From positions 8,219 through 25,420 of the forward strand of contig DDGE01000061.1 in NCBI GenBank assembly GCA_002337545.1: a DNA stretch of 17,202 bases. Reading direction: 5' to 3'. The stretch comes from Phycisphaerales bacterium UBA1910. GTDB taxonomy: Bacteria; Planctomycetota; Phycisphaerae; Phycisphaerales; UBA1924. Below are positions 6,479-13,746 of the stretch, one piece after another. Position 1 is the stretch's first letter. Every line of letters begins with the position of its first letter. Position numbers and translations under genes: made by a program. The notes under the pieces are model-generated. The model searched no databases, was not told the DNA's origin, and was given only the letters and a program-made list of their open reading frames with translations.

Positions 6479-7815
6479 GGTTGTGTTGTTGGGGATTGCG
6501 TGCGCAATCGTTCAAGGAGCGATTTTTCCGCCTCTGCGTAGCGACCGTAGGCCTGATCCACGACATCCGCGATCTCCCGGATCTCATCCACCGCGCCGGG
6601 GGCGGGGTTGGCCGTCGCGTTCAGGACCGCCGCGTCCAATGCCTCGGACGCAACACGAAGATCCGACACAGCGCGGGCGTATGAACGCGCCGCCTCGTAG
6701 ATCGGTTCACGCAGCAGGTCCTCTTCGCTGGGCTTCTTGAGCAGACGCCACGGCTGAGAGCGGATCTCCTCGACAAAGAGTTTCCCCTGCACGCCGATAT
6801 CGCTCGCCGAATCCAGTGTCGCCGCGATCTTCGGCTTGTTGCTCAACAGAATCGAGTTCGCGTTGTCCGCGATGTCCTTATACGACCCCAGCACCACCGA
6901 GCCCTTCTCAAGCAGCTGATCCACCTCGTCCATCGTCGTCGTCTTGAAGCGTTCCGTCGTCACATCGACATTCTCAAGAATGCTTGTGACACGCTCCTTG
7001 TTCTCTTCCAGCACACCCTTCGCCTCGGTCACGGTGGACTGCACATCATCGAGAACAGGCGAGAACTTCTTGGCCGCATCGTCCGCGCTCGAGAGTATCG
7101 AGTCCACACGCGGCGCCCAGCCGTCCTCCGCGTTGAATCGTTCCGTGAACTCACGGATATTGGCCAGGGTCGATCGCCCGTCGTCCACGCTTTCGCCAAA
7201 CTCGGGCTCAAGCTCGAGCACCATGCGCTTCATCGCTTCCGAGGTCTCGTTCACATTCGCGGTGATCTCTTTGACTTCGTGAATCGTTTCCTTGATCGCC
7301 AGCGCCTCTTCCGTCGAGAAACCGAGCTGACTGAGGATCGACGGCGCAAACCGCCCTCGCAATGCCTCGCCCGGATCCAGCGTGTCGTTCTCGTCGTCCG
7401 GGCCGCCCTCGTAGGCGCCGGCGCCCGGGGACGCGATGTTGATCTTGGAGATCCCCCCGAGGATCGGGAGCGTGAGATCCGCGTAGGCGTCCTCGTACAG
7501 CACCAGGTCTGTGCGCAGCGCGACGATCACATCATGCGAGCGTACCACCTCCACGCCGGTCTGCTCATCGAGCATGACATTCTCACGGATCGAGCGGACC
7601 TTGCCAACGCCCAGACCGCCGAATGTCACATCTGCGCCGGGCTGCAAACCCGCGACACCCACGCTTGTTGGGAATCGAATGACATACTCTGAGCGCTTCA
7701 CGAACTTATCCTGCACATCCGAGAGCGTGAACGCGATGAACACCGCGAGCAGGATGCTCAGGATCAGGAATAATCCCGCGACTACATTGTTTCGGCTCAC
7801 CAGTTGTGTGCTCAT
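6475..7815 (-). CDS. mlaD: MCE/MlaD family lipid-transport protein
   Basis: 446-residue MCE-domain protein, the substrate-binding part of Mla-type ABC lipid transporters between inner and outer membrane. One N-terminal span (about residues 11-31) anchors it. The MCE domain (about 42-130) shows YVIRFPTSVGVAGLQPGADV, FGGLGVGKV and a terminal ...ILGGISKINI strand. A long, mostly helical tail follows (about 165-435) with heptad-like stretches and repeated TSEAMKRM/ENVDVTTERF-type segments. This is far longer than E. coli MlaD (about 183 residues) and closer to the long-tailed MCE proteins of other phyla, whose helices can form a tube or needle. The start is supported by TGAGGA at 7822-7827, six bases upstream. 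It lies 50 bases after the ATPase gene and overlaps the hydrolase gene by four bases. Confidence 0.9.
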   Translation of the reverse strand: MSTQLVSRNNVVAGLFLILSILLAVFIAFTLSDVQDKFVKRSEYVIRFPTSVGVAGLQPGADVTFGGLGVGKVRSIRENVMLDEQTGVEVVRSHDVIVALRTDLVLYEDAYADLTLPILGGISKINIASPGAGAYEGGPDDENDTLDPGEALRGRFAPSILSQLGFSTEEALAIKETIHEVKEITANVNETSEAMKRMVLELEPEFGESVDDGRSTLANIREFTERFNAEDGWAPRVDSILSSADDAAKKFSPVLDDVQSTVTEAKGVLEENKERVTSILENVDVTTERFKTTTMDEVDQLLEKGSVVLGSYKDIADNANSILLSNKPKIAATLDSASDIGVQGKLFVEEIRSQPWRLLKKPSEEDLLREPIYEAARSYARAVSDLRVASEALDAAVLNATANPAPGAVDEIREIADVVDQAYGRYAEAEKSLLERLRTQSPTTQP

Positions 7816-7865
7816 CGATCGTCCTCACCCCGGCTACCCCCCGGGCACTTTCCTCGTCCTCATGA

Positions 7866-8792
7866 TCACCCGCGTGTCGGCTGGACACTGGGTGTCCGGG
7901 TCACCCGGTCCATCGTCATCCCGAACAGATCCTCGCTGTACGACGCTTCGTCACGCCGAGCCGCCAGCGGGCCCTCCGCGTCTCCACGCAGGAACTGTCG
8001 CACCAGGCGCTTGCTCTCATTGAGCTGCTCCGCTTCCGATGCGGGCATATCCCGGAGATTCTCGAACCAGGAACGCTCCTCCAGGCAGAGCATCATGCCG
8101 CGATCGAGCATCGCCATCCGATCCGCGATCGTGAACGCGCTGTCCATCTCGTGCGTCACCACGATGCTCGTCACCCCAAGCTGGCGAGTCAGCGCGATGA
8201 TCAGCTGATCGATCTGCGCACTCGTCACGGGGTCCAACCCCGCGCTGGGCTCGTCATAAAACAGGATCTTCGGATCCAGGGCCAGCGCACGAGCCAGCCC
8301 CGCGCGTTTCTTCATCCCGCCGGAGATCTGCGCCGGGTACTTGTGCGCGTCCGCGCGGAGCCCCACGAGCTCCAGCTTGATTTTCACCTGGATATCAATA
8401 ATCTCATCATCCAGATCGGTGTGCTCGCGAAGGGGCAACGCCACATTCTCGCCGATCGTCATGGAGTTGAACAGCGCACCGGATTGGAAGAGAATCCCAA
8501 ACTTCTTGCGGACCTCGTTGAGCCCCTCCTCTTCCAGCTGACAGATGTTCTGCCCGAAAAGCTCAACGCTGCCCTCATCGGCAGTATGCGTCCCGATCAT
8601 GGTCCGGAGCATCGTGGACTTGCCCGATCCCGAGCCGCCCATGATCACCATGGTCTCGCCCGGGTACACATCCAGATTCACACCGGTCAGAACGGTCTGG
8701 TCCCCGAATCGTTTGACGACATTACGCAGACGCACGATCGGCTCGGTTCCCGAACGATCCGGTGGCGCACTGTCTGTCACTGATTCAACCAT
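7866..8792 (-). CDS. mlaF: MlaF-like ABC transporter ATPase
   Basis: 308-residue ATP-binding subunit of an Mla-type lipid transporter, cytoplasmic and expected to pair with an MlaE permease. Motifs counted from the ATG at 8792 are Walker A GGSGSGKST (52-60), Q-loop LFQSGALF (Gln103), signature ISGGMKKRAGLARAL (156-170), Walker B KILFYDEPSAGLDP (175-188) and H-loop VVTHE (His214). The signature form SGGMxKRAGLARA and the FQSGALFNSMTIGEN segment are characteristic of the MlaF/Ttg2A subgroup. About 50 residues after the core are polar and not conserved. A GTG at 8825 would add 11 residues and cannot be excluded; neither start has a convincing ribosome site. The next gene, 50 bases on, encodes the MCE protein. 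No permease gene is present on either side. Confidence 0.92.
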   Translation of the reverse strand: MVESVTDSAPPDRSGTEPIVRLRNVVKRFGDQTVLTGVNLDVYPGETMVIMGGSGSGKSTMLRTMIGTHTADEGSVELFGQNICQLEEEGLNEVRKKFGILFQSGALFNSMTIGENVALPLREHTDLDDEIIDIQVKIKLELVGLRADAHKYPAQISGGMKKRAGLARALALDPKILFYDEPSAGLDPVTSAQIDQLIIALTRQLGVTSIVVTHEMDSAFTIADRMAMLDRGMMLCLEERSWFENLRDMPASEAEQLNESKRLVRQFLRGDAEGPLAARRDEASYSEDLFGMTMDRVTRTPSVQPTRG

Positions 8793-8864
8793 GGGTCCGA
8801 CACGATCCCGTTGGGCGAGCGCCACCCATCGACGCGCACATACGCCGGAGCAGATCCCGCGATA

Positions 8865-9677
8865 TCACGGCCCCTCTTCGGGGTTTTCCATGACCTCTTC
8901 TTCGGCATTTTCCCCCTCCGGCGTTGCCGAATCCGCGTCAGAATCCGGAACAGAGCCGGGGTTCGCTACAGAGTTTGCGCCCGCCGGGACCATGTATTCC
9001 GTCCCATCGGGGCCAACGAGAATCAGCTGCTCGGGCAGAGGCATCCCGTTTGTACCCACAGGACCCTGACCGCTGGGGTCCATCACATAGATCACCAGCA
9101 CCCAGCCCGTGTCGAACTGAGCCGGCATCGGTACAAATCCCTGACGGTTCTGGTAGGGCTGGATCAACGGACCAACTGCCATATACCCGTTCACAAGCTC
9201 ACCGAACCCGTCGGGCATGCTGACATACTGCCCGAGGTCGGTCGTGTACGCCGCGGCAAACGAGATGAACTCATCGTCGCTCGTCTGATCACCCGGAGTC
9301 GCGAAATTCTTCCGAGCCGCCTCGAAATCACCGTTCTGCACATCCGTCAGGATCGCCTCGGTCGTCGCACCGAACTGAGTGATCGCGACTTTCATCATCC
9401 CGCCAAGACCGAAGAAGATCCCGATCCACAGCGCGATTGTGAGCAAGCCCACAACCAGGCCACCGATGGCAAGCCCCATCCCGCCAACGCGTCCCTTGCT
9501 GCGCGAAATGCCAAACATCGCGAGGACGGCCATGGGGATACCGAGGATCGAGGTGACACCGCCACAACACCCAATCACACCGAACACAAGGCTCAGAATG
9601 GCCAGAATGCTGGTCCGCTCGGGCTCCTGGTACAACTGAACATCGGGGTTTCCATATGTGCTGGGTTGTTCGCTCAT
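8865..9677 (-). CDS. DUF4190-type membrane protein
   Basis: 270 residues, function unknown. The N-terminal 20 residues are polar. Residues 22-92 form two or three hydrophobic segments with the small-residue pattern typical of DUF4190 (SILAILSLVFGVIGCCGGVT, GGMGLAIGGLVVGLLTIAL). The part after residue 95 is a soluble domain of about 140 residues (AFE-type helices, then QNRQGFVPMPAQFDTGWVLVIYVMD), which in such architectures usually lies outside the membrane. The C-terminus is acidic (EGENAEEEVMENPEEGP). The start at 9677 (MSEQPSTYG) is chosen over an upstream extension that would begin inside the preceding gene and reads as non-coding. It lies upstream of the Mla genes with a 72-base gap and may share their transcript. 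Nothing visible ties it to lipid transport. Confidence 0.82.
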   Translation of the reverse strand: MSEQPSTYGNPDVQLYQEPERTSILAILSLVFGVIGCCGGVTSILGIPMAVLAMFGISRSKGRVGGMGLAIGGLVVGLLTIALWIGIFFGLGGMMKVAITQFGATTEAILTDVQNGDFEAARKNFATPGDQTSDDEFISFAAAYTTDLGQYVSMPDGFGELVNGYMAVGPLIQPYQNRQGFVPMPAQFDTGWVLVIYVMDPSGQGPVGTNGMPLPEQLILVGPDGTEYMVPAGANSVANPGSVPDSDADSATPEGENAEEEVMENPEEGP

Positions 9678-9738
9678 GCGCCCAGCGTAGCGGTTTTTTG
9701 GGTTGTAAACCACTGCACCCGCACGAATCACGAAAAAA

Positions 9739-10923
9739 TCATCCGGGCATCGCGCGCGAAAGTTGCGCCACAACGCGTTCGACAACCTCGATCGCGTGAT
9801 CAATCTCCGCTTCTCCCGTATCCCTGCTCAGGCTGAAACGGATCGATCCGTATGCGATCCGCTCGGGCACACCCATCGCCAGAAGCACAGGCGAGGGCTC
9901 CAGCGAGCCCGATGCGCACGCGGCCCCAGCGCTCACAAAGATGCCCCGCTCGCTCAATGCGAGCAGCAACGCCTCCGATGACAATCCCGGGAAACCGATG
10001 TTTGTCGCGCTCCAGATCCGATGTTCACGATCCCCATTGACCTGTGCCCCCTCGCAACGCTCAGTGATCCCCGTTTCGAGCCGATCGCGCAGCGCCGACA
10101 TCCGCTCTCGCCCCGAGGCATCGCAAAGCCAGTCCTGCGCGGCTTCGGCCGCGCTACCCATACCCACGATCGCGGGCAACGCGTGCGTCCCACCGCGCCG
10201 CCCCAGCTCCTGCGAGCCGGGCATCGTCGGCAACAGACGAACACCGCGCCGCACATAGAGCGCCCCCGCGCCCTTGGGGCCGTGGAACTTGTGGGCGCTG
10301 CAGTTGAGCAGATCGACCTTCAAACCGTCTTCACCAGACAGATCCGTGGGCATCTTCCCCACCCACTGTGTCGCGTCCGTATGGAACACCACCCCGCGCG
10401 ACCGGCACAACTCACCGATCGCATGCACCGGCTGGATCACGCCCGTTTCATTGTTCACCCATTGCACACTCACGATCGCAACGCGATCCCCGTGCTCCTC
10501 GAGCAGCTCGCCGATCGCGTTCACGGACACCCGCCCGCCGGGCTCGACCGGGATCATCTCCACCCGCGCCCGCCCAAGATCGGACAACTGCTTGCACAGG
10601 TTCCGCACGGCGCTGTGCTCGAGCTCATTGGTGATGATGATGTTTTTTTCGGGGTCCACTCGTGCCATTGCCCCCAGCACGCCTCGGATCGCCAGATCAA
10701 TCGCTTCCGTTCCAGAACCCGTAAAAGTGATATCACGCGAACGAGCCCCGAGCAGCTTGGCGACCTGCCCCCTTGCGTTTTCCAACGCATGCGCGGCCCG
10801 TTGCCCCATCCGATGCACGCTCGAGGGGTTCGCCCAGTGTTCCCTAAGCGCCCGCGTCATCGCGTCCACGCACGCGTCGCAGGGCATCGTCGTCGCGTGA
10901 TGATCGAGGTACACCTGTTCCAT
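9739..10923 (-). CDS. Cysteine desulfurase, NifS/IscS type
   Basis: 394-residue PLP enzyme that takes sulfur from cysteine to give alanine and an enzyme persulfide, feeding Fe-S cluster or thiolated tRNA synthesis. Visible residues, counted from the ATG at 10923: YLDHHATT at the N-terminus, TSGTEA-like GSGTEAIDLAI, ELEHSAV (His103), HTDATQ (Asp183), the PLP lysine in CSAHKFHGPKG (Lys212) and the catalytic cysteine loop SAGAACASGSLEPS (Cys336). The long loop and the LEPS ending place it with group I (NifS/IscS-like) rather than SufS-like enzymes. A GTG one codon upstream (10926) is an alternative start. It begins six bases after the TetR gene stop. No scaffold (iscU, sufU) or tRNA-modifying gene adjoins, so the pathway it serves cannot be fixed from context. 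Confidence 0.93.
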   Translation of the reverse strand: MEQVYLDHHATTMPCDACVDAMTRALREHWANPSSVHRMGQRAAHALENARGQVAKLLGARSRDITFTGSGTEAIDLAIRGVLGAMARVDPEKNIIITNELEHSAVRNLCKQLSDLGRARVEMIPVEPGGRVSVNAIGELLEEHGDRVAIVSVQWVNNETGVIQPVHAIGELCRSRGVVFHTDATQWVGKMPTDLSGEDGLKVDLLNCSAHKFHGPKGAGALYVRRGVRLLPTMPGSQELGRRGGTHALPAIVGMGSAAEAAQDWLCDASGRERMSALRDRLETGITERCEGAQVNGDREHRIWSATNIGFPGLSSEALLLALSERGIFVSAGAACASGSLEPSPVLLAMGVPERIAYGSIRFSLSRDTGEAEIDHAIEVVERVVAQLSRAMPG

Positions 10924-10929
10924 CACGCG

Positions 10930-11592
10930 TCAGGTCTCGCCCCGCTTGAAAGACTCGTTCTTGTCAGTGCCCGGCTGCGACTTTTCGCCCTTCTGCCCCT
11001 CACGCCCAACCAGAATCCGCGCCAGAACATCCTTGACATGCACGCCGGAGGAATCGAACCCGTGACCCGGCACATCCATCGCGGTGAGCACGCCGTAGCC
11101 CATGCCAACATTCACCAGCACCCACGCAACAACGCCGGCGCTGAATCGTCCCGTGACCTTGTGCGCTTCCTGTGCACGCTCGATCTCACGCGTGATAAAC
11201 GCATGCAGACGCGTCATATGGTCCGAAACCGCTTTATGGATCAACGGATCATCGACCTCGGAAATGGATTGCAACAGCACGCGATAGCCATCGCGCCCTT
11301 TCTCGGAGACCATCGGGTTCTCGCCGATGATCTTCATCAGACGAGCCCCCGGATCATCCACACCCTTCAGATCTGTTTCCCATTGATCGAGCGTCTGCTT
11401 TCCCGTCCGCTCGATCAGCGCCACGAAGAGATCACGCTTGGACTTGAAGTGCCGATAGATGATCGGCTCCGTGATTCCTGCCTCCTTCGCGATCTGCGCG
11501 GTGGTCGCGCCCGCGTACCCGCGGGATGAAAATAGATCCGCGGCTACATCAAGCAGCTGCTCTCGGCGTTGGGCGGCTGGGAGTCGACTCAT
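10930..11592 (-). CDS. TetR/AcrR family transcriptional regulator
   Basis: 220-residue DNA-binding repressor-type protein. The N-terminal helix-turn-helix domain is clear: RREQLLDVAADLFSSRGYAG (9-28) followed by TTAQIAKEAGITEPIIYRHF (30-49) and KSKRDLFVALIER. The C-terminal ligand and dimer domain is helical and not assignable to a known inducer. It ends in a hydrophilic tail (GQKGEKSQPGTDKNES). The start at 11592 overlaps the yidD stop as ATGA, which supports it over an upstream in-frame extension lying inside yidD. The tight packing between yidD and the cysteine desulfurase suggests cotranscription. Its target is unknown; the operon itself is one candidate. Confidence 0.92.
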   Translation of the reverse strand: MSRLPAAQRREQLLDVAADLFSSRGYAGATTAQIAKEAGITEPIIYRHFKSKRDLFVALIERTGKQTLDQWETDLKGVDDPGARLMKIIGENPMVSEKGRDGYRVLLQSISEVDDPLIHKAVSDHMTRLHAFITREIERAQEAHKVTGRFSAGVVAWVLVNVGMGYGVLTAMDVPGHGFDSSGVHVKDVLARILVGREGQKGEKSQPGTDKNESFKRGET

Positions 11593-11897
11593 AGGCTCGA
11601 TGCCCCTTTCTCGTCCTCGTTTATCTCTTGTACGCAATCGTCCCCATCAGGGATCGGCACAGGATCATACCCGCCCTTCACAAACGGATGACAACGAAGG
11701 ATCCGACCGATCGTCATACGGGTACCACGGATCGGCCCGTACAAACGATACGCGTCCAACCCGTACCGGCTGCAGGTCGGCTCGTAGCGGCACTGCCCGC
11801 CGATCAGCGGCGACAAAGTCACCCGGTACAACAGGATCAACCCCACAAATGGGGCATTCCCCACCCGCTTCCATACGCTCAGTCGGTGATCAGCCAT
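11589..11897 (-). CDS. yidD: YidD membrane protein insertion efficiency factor
   Basis: 102 residues, inner-membrane-associated, thought to assist YidC/Sec-dependent insertion of membrane proteins. The family core is plain: LILLYRVTLSPLIGG (21-34), the motif CRYEPTCSRY (36-45; Cys36 and Cys42), GLDAYRLYGPIRGT and RILRCHPFVKGGYDPVP (65-81; Cys69). Family members are usually about 70-100 residues and the extra is an acidic tail (PDGDDCVQEINEDEK). The start overlaps the rnpA stop by eight bases and the stop overlaps the TetR start by four, consistent with coupled translation. rnpA-yidD adjacency is widely conserved and usually continues to yidC, which is not found here. Confidence 0.95.
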   Translation of the reverse strand: MADHRLSVWKRVGNAPFVGLILLYRVTLSPLIGGQCRYEPTCSRYGLDAYRLYGPIRGTRMTIGRILRCHPFVKGGYDPVPIPDGDDCVQEINEDEKGASSL

Positions 11898-12288
11898 CCG
11901 AACCGCCCGCCTGGCTCGACCGCTTCACATGCACCCGATGCGCCGATCCGATCGCGTCCGTCATCCAATCCCGATACGCGTCCAGTGTCGCGTCCTCGTG
12001 CGCCCTCGTCGTCACGACAATGTCATACGCCCCATCGGACGCCACCGGGAATGATGCCCGCTCCAATCGGAACACCTCGCGGATCATCCGCTTGAATCGC
12101 CCCCGCGCGACCGCGTTGCCGAACCGGCGCCCCACGGATAGCCCCAGACGATGCGTCTCCAGTCCGTTTGGGCGAAGGTGAACCGTGATTGGGCCGCGAG
12201 ATTTGCGGAGTCTCGCGTCGAACACCGGTGCGTACCCACTGCCCGGCAACCGATGCCGACGCCGGAACACCTTCCTTGCTGACGCCAT
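11890..12288 (-). CDS. rnpA: Ribonuclease P protein component
   Basis: 132-residue basic protein that partners the RNase P RNA in trimming the 5' ends of tRNA precursors. The RNR signature is seen as GRRFGNAVARGRFKRMIREVF (about residues 53-73), preceded by THRLGLSV and followed by YDIVVTTRA, in the order of the family. The usual length is about 110-130. The start at 12288 (MASARKVFRRRHRL) is preferred to an upstream in-frame extension of 42 residues (to 12414) that has no RnpA similarity and crosses the promoter region. Its ribosome site is weak. The gene for ribosomal protein L34 (rpmH), normally just upstream, is absent; a divergent VOC gene stands there instead. Confidence 0.93.
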   Translation of the reverse strand: MASARKVFRRRHRLPGSGYAPVFDARLRKSRGPITVHLRPNGLETHRLGLSVGRRFGNAVARGRFKRMIREVFRLERASFPVASDGAYDIVVTTRAHEDATLDAYRDWMTDAIGSAHRVHVKRSSQAGGSDG

Positions 12289-12340
12289 TCCAGATTGGGC
12301 TCGCTTCGCCTTGTCCACGCTGAAAGGATAGCTCGACCCG

Positions 12341-12392
12341 CCCAGACGACGATCTGGGAAGTAACCCGGAATCCGCGAATGATCCCAGATCA
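12341..12392. repeat. Inverted repeats sharing CCAGA(T)C boxes upstream of rnpA
   Basis: Two palindromic elements sit in the 186-base divergent region between rnpA and the VOC gene. The first is CCCAGA-N6-TCTGGG at 12341-12358. The second is TGATC-CCA-GATCA at 12380-12392. They share the CCAGAT core, and a further CAATCTGG abuts the rnpA start. They could be operators for either divergent gene, or simple RNA hairpins in the rnpA leader. Seen directly; function unknown. Confidence 0.4.
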
Positions 12393-12474
12393 TGGAAATG
12401 ATTGACGGGCACACGAGTTACTCATGCAGCATTCGGCATTCCAAAATCGCTCACGCACACGAAAGGCGTCTTCG

Positions 12475-12984
12475 ATGACCTACCCACGCACATTCTCGCA
12501 CATCGGTATCTCCGTTACGGACCTCGATCGGGCGGTCGATTTCTATACCAAAGTCCTCGGGTGGTACCTGATCATGCCTCCCACAGAGATCGTCTCGGAC
12601 GATTCCGCAATCGGTGTGATGTGCGACGATGTGTTCGGGAAGGGATGGGAGCGGTTCCGGATCGCGCACCTCTCTACCGGCGATCGCGTCGGGGTCGAGC
12701 TCTTCGAGTTCCAGAACGCGGAGAAACCCGAGAACAACTTCGAGTATTGGAAGACGGGCGTGTTCCACTTCTGCGTCCAGGATCCCGATGTCGAGGGACT
12801 CGCGAAAAAGATCGTCGAGCACGGCGGGAAGCAGCGCATGCCAATCCGGGAGTACTACCCAGGCGAGAAGCCCTACCGGATGGTCTACTGCGAGGACCCG
12901 TTCGGGAATCTCATCGAGATCTACTCGCACAGCTACGAGCTCACCTACTCGTCGGGCGCGTATCAGGACGACGAAGAGAGCTGA
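12475..12984 (+). CDS. Glyoxalase/VOC-fold metalloenzyme
   Basis: 169-residue vicinal-oxygen-chelate protein, the only plus-strand gene in the window. Two beta-alpha-beta-beta-beta modules are recognisable: FSHIGISVTDLDRAVDFYTKVLGW (7-30) to VGVELFEF, and GVFHFCVQDPDVEGLAKKI to GNLIEIYSH. The expected metal ligands are present: His9, Glu75, His98 and Glu148. It is similar in layout to lactoylglutathione lyases and to ring-cleaving dioxygenase-like proteins; the reaction cannot be named. A Gln/Tyr-rich segment (RMPIREYYPGEKPYRMVYCEDPFG) precedes the last ligand, as in many VOC enzymes. The start at 12475 is supported by GAAAGG about eight bases upstream; an earlier in-frame ATG at 12424 would give a non-conserved leader. 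A hairpin terminator follows 50 bases after the stop. Confidence 0.88.
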   Translation: MTYPRTFSHIGISVTDLDRAVDFYTKVLGWYLIMPPTEIVSDDSAIGVMCDDVFGKGWERFRIAHLSTGDRVGVELFEFQNAEKPENNFEYWKTGVFHFCVQDPDVEGLAKKIVEHGGKQRMPIREYYPGEKPYRMVYCEDPFGNLIEIYSHSYELTYSSGAYQDDEES

Positions 12985-13030
12985 TGGAGCACATCTCGTG
13001 TCTGGACACGACACAAAGCACTCGGCGCAG

Positions 13031-13071
13031 AAAAAGAGCCGGGCTGAAGGGGACATTTCAGCCCGGCTTTG
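13031..13071. terminator. Bidirectional hairpin terminator
   Basis: A perfect 12-bp stem, AGCCGGGCTGAA (13037-13048) with TTCAGCCCGGCT (13057-13068), encloses an 8-base loop. On the plus strand it is followed by a short run (TTT, then GG) and would end the VOC gene transcript. On the minus strand the stem is followed by CTTTTTC, a better U-tract, so it can also stop a minus-strand transcript arriving from 13746 or from within the intergenic region. Confidence 0.8.
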
Positions 13072-13103
13072 GACTCGCCGGTCATCCACCCCGGCGAACC
13101 GAT

Positions 13104-13144
13104 CGGGTCGGGGCGGTTCTCTCTCCCCGCACACACCCGACCCG
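13104..13144. repeat. GC-rich stem-loop without U-tract
   Basis: CGGGTCGGG (13104-13112) pairs perfectly with CCCGACCCG (13136-13144). Inside it GCGG (13113-13116) pairs with CCGC (13127-13130), leaving an ACACA bulge and a 10-base loop. No T-run follows in either direction, so it is not a normal intrinsic terminator. It may be part of a structured RNA. Confidence 0.5.
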
Positions 13145-13746
13145 TAGCACACTCCCGGGCTCCCCCGCCGGATACCCGCACACACACGCGAGGTACCGAG
13201 AGTGTTCCTGTTGGGCAGCATCGCATCACACACCATGCGGTATGCCCAGACAGTCAGTCGTGAATACACCCTTCTGGCTCGGGGGACGATGAGCAAACGC
13301 TCTATCGAGAGACCTACCCACCCGGCGACGGGTTCCACAACACGAACTGAAGCGGCCGGCCCCGGGGACGCAGGACCGACGCGCACAAGATCTCATCCTC
13401 ATCTTCAGCGGATTGCACACACACATCCGATGCTCAGGATGACACCTGCTCTGCTTACTTTTCAAAGACGCCGACATGCTCAAGGAAAGAGCGGAAACCG
13501 AATCGACGCGTTGTTTGGGCCAGACATGACCCGACCCTCTATACGCACCCACACAGGCGCGGTTCCGAAGCAGGTTGCACCCTATGAGGACATTTCAGCA
13601 ATTGAAATGCAACATCTGCCGTTCCCCCGTTTTCGCTCAATACAGCCCGATTTTGGCGCGTTATCTATAACACAATCAACCCAAGCCAACTCGAACTGCT
13701 CGGGTGAACAAATGTTCATCTTCTGATGAAACTGATACGCAATCGA

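Larger units (their letters stand above)
12985..13746. other. 762-base stretch without a convincing gene
   Basis: No open frame here has protein-like composition or a recognisable family. The right part (about 13590-13740) is A+T-richer than its surroundings. The left part (13037-13440) holds several stem-loops. These include a 9-bp stem at 13104-13144 with an inner 4-bp stem, TGGGCA/TGCCCA enclosing CGCAT/ATGCG at 13212-13248, and ACCCG-GCGA-CGGGT at 13320-13333 (a GNRA tetraloop on the plus strand). Also present are an imperfect hairpin around 13393-13440 and CATTTCA/TGAAATG at 13591-13609. It may hold a 3' untranslated region of the upstream minus-strand gene, a structured RNA, or decayed sequence. 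I compared it by eye with RNase P RNA, tmRNA, SRP RNA and 6S RNA and saw no match. Confidence 0.5.

Noticed and set aside
10021..11529. Plus-strand open frame of 502 codons
   Set aside because: It is antisense to the clear cysteine desulfurase and TetR genes; its composition is His/Arg/Pro-rich and shows no motif.
13226..13552. Minus-strand open frame in the gene-free stretch
   Set aside because: It is Ser/Arg/Cys-rich without hydrophobic pattern or domain, and there is no supporting start.
13202..13726. Plus-strand open frame in the gene-free stretch
   Set aside because: Its translation is rich in Thr, Arg, His and Pro, unlike the real genes here. It has no ribosome site or family and covers the stem-loop region.
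12985..13746. RNase P RNA, tmRNA, SRP RNA or 6S RNA in the gene-free stretch
   Set aside because: None of their conserved core sequences was found on either strand by eye. A covariance search could still overturn this.
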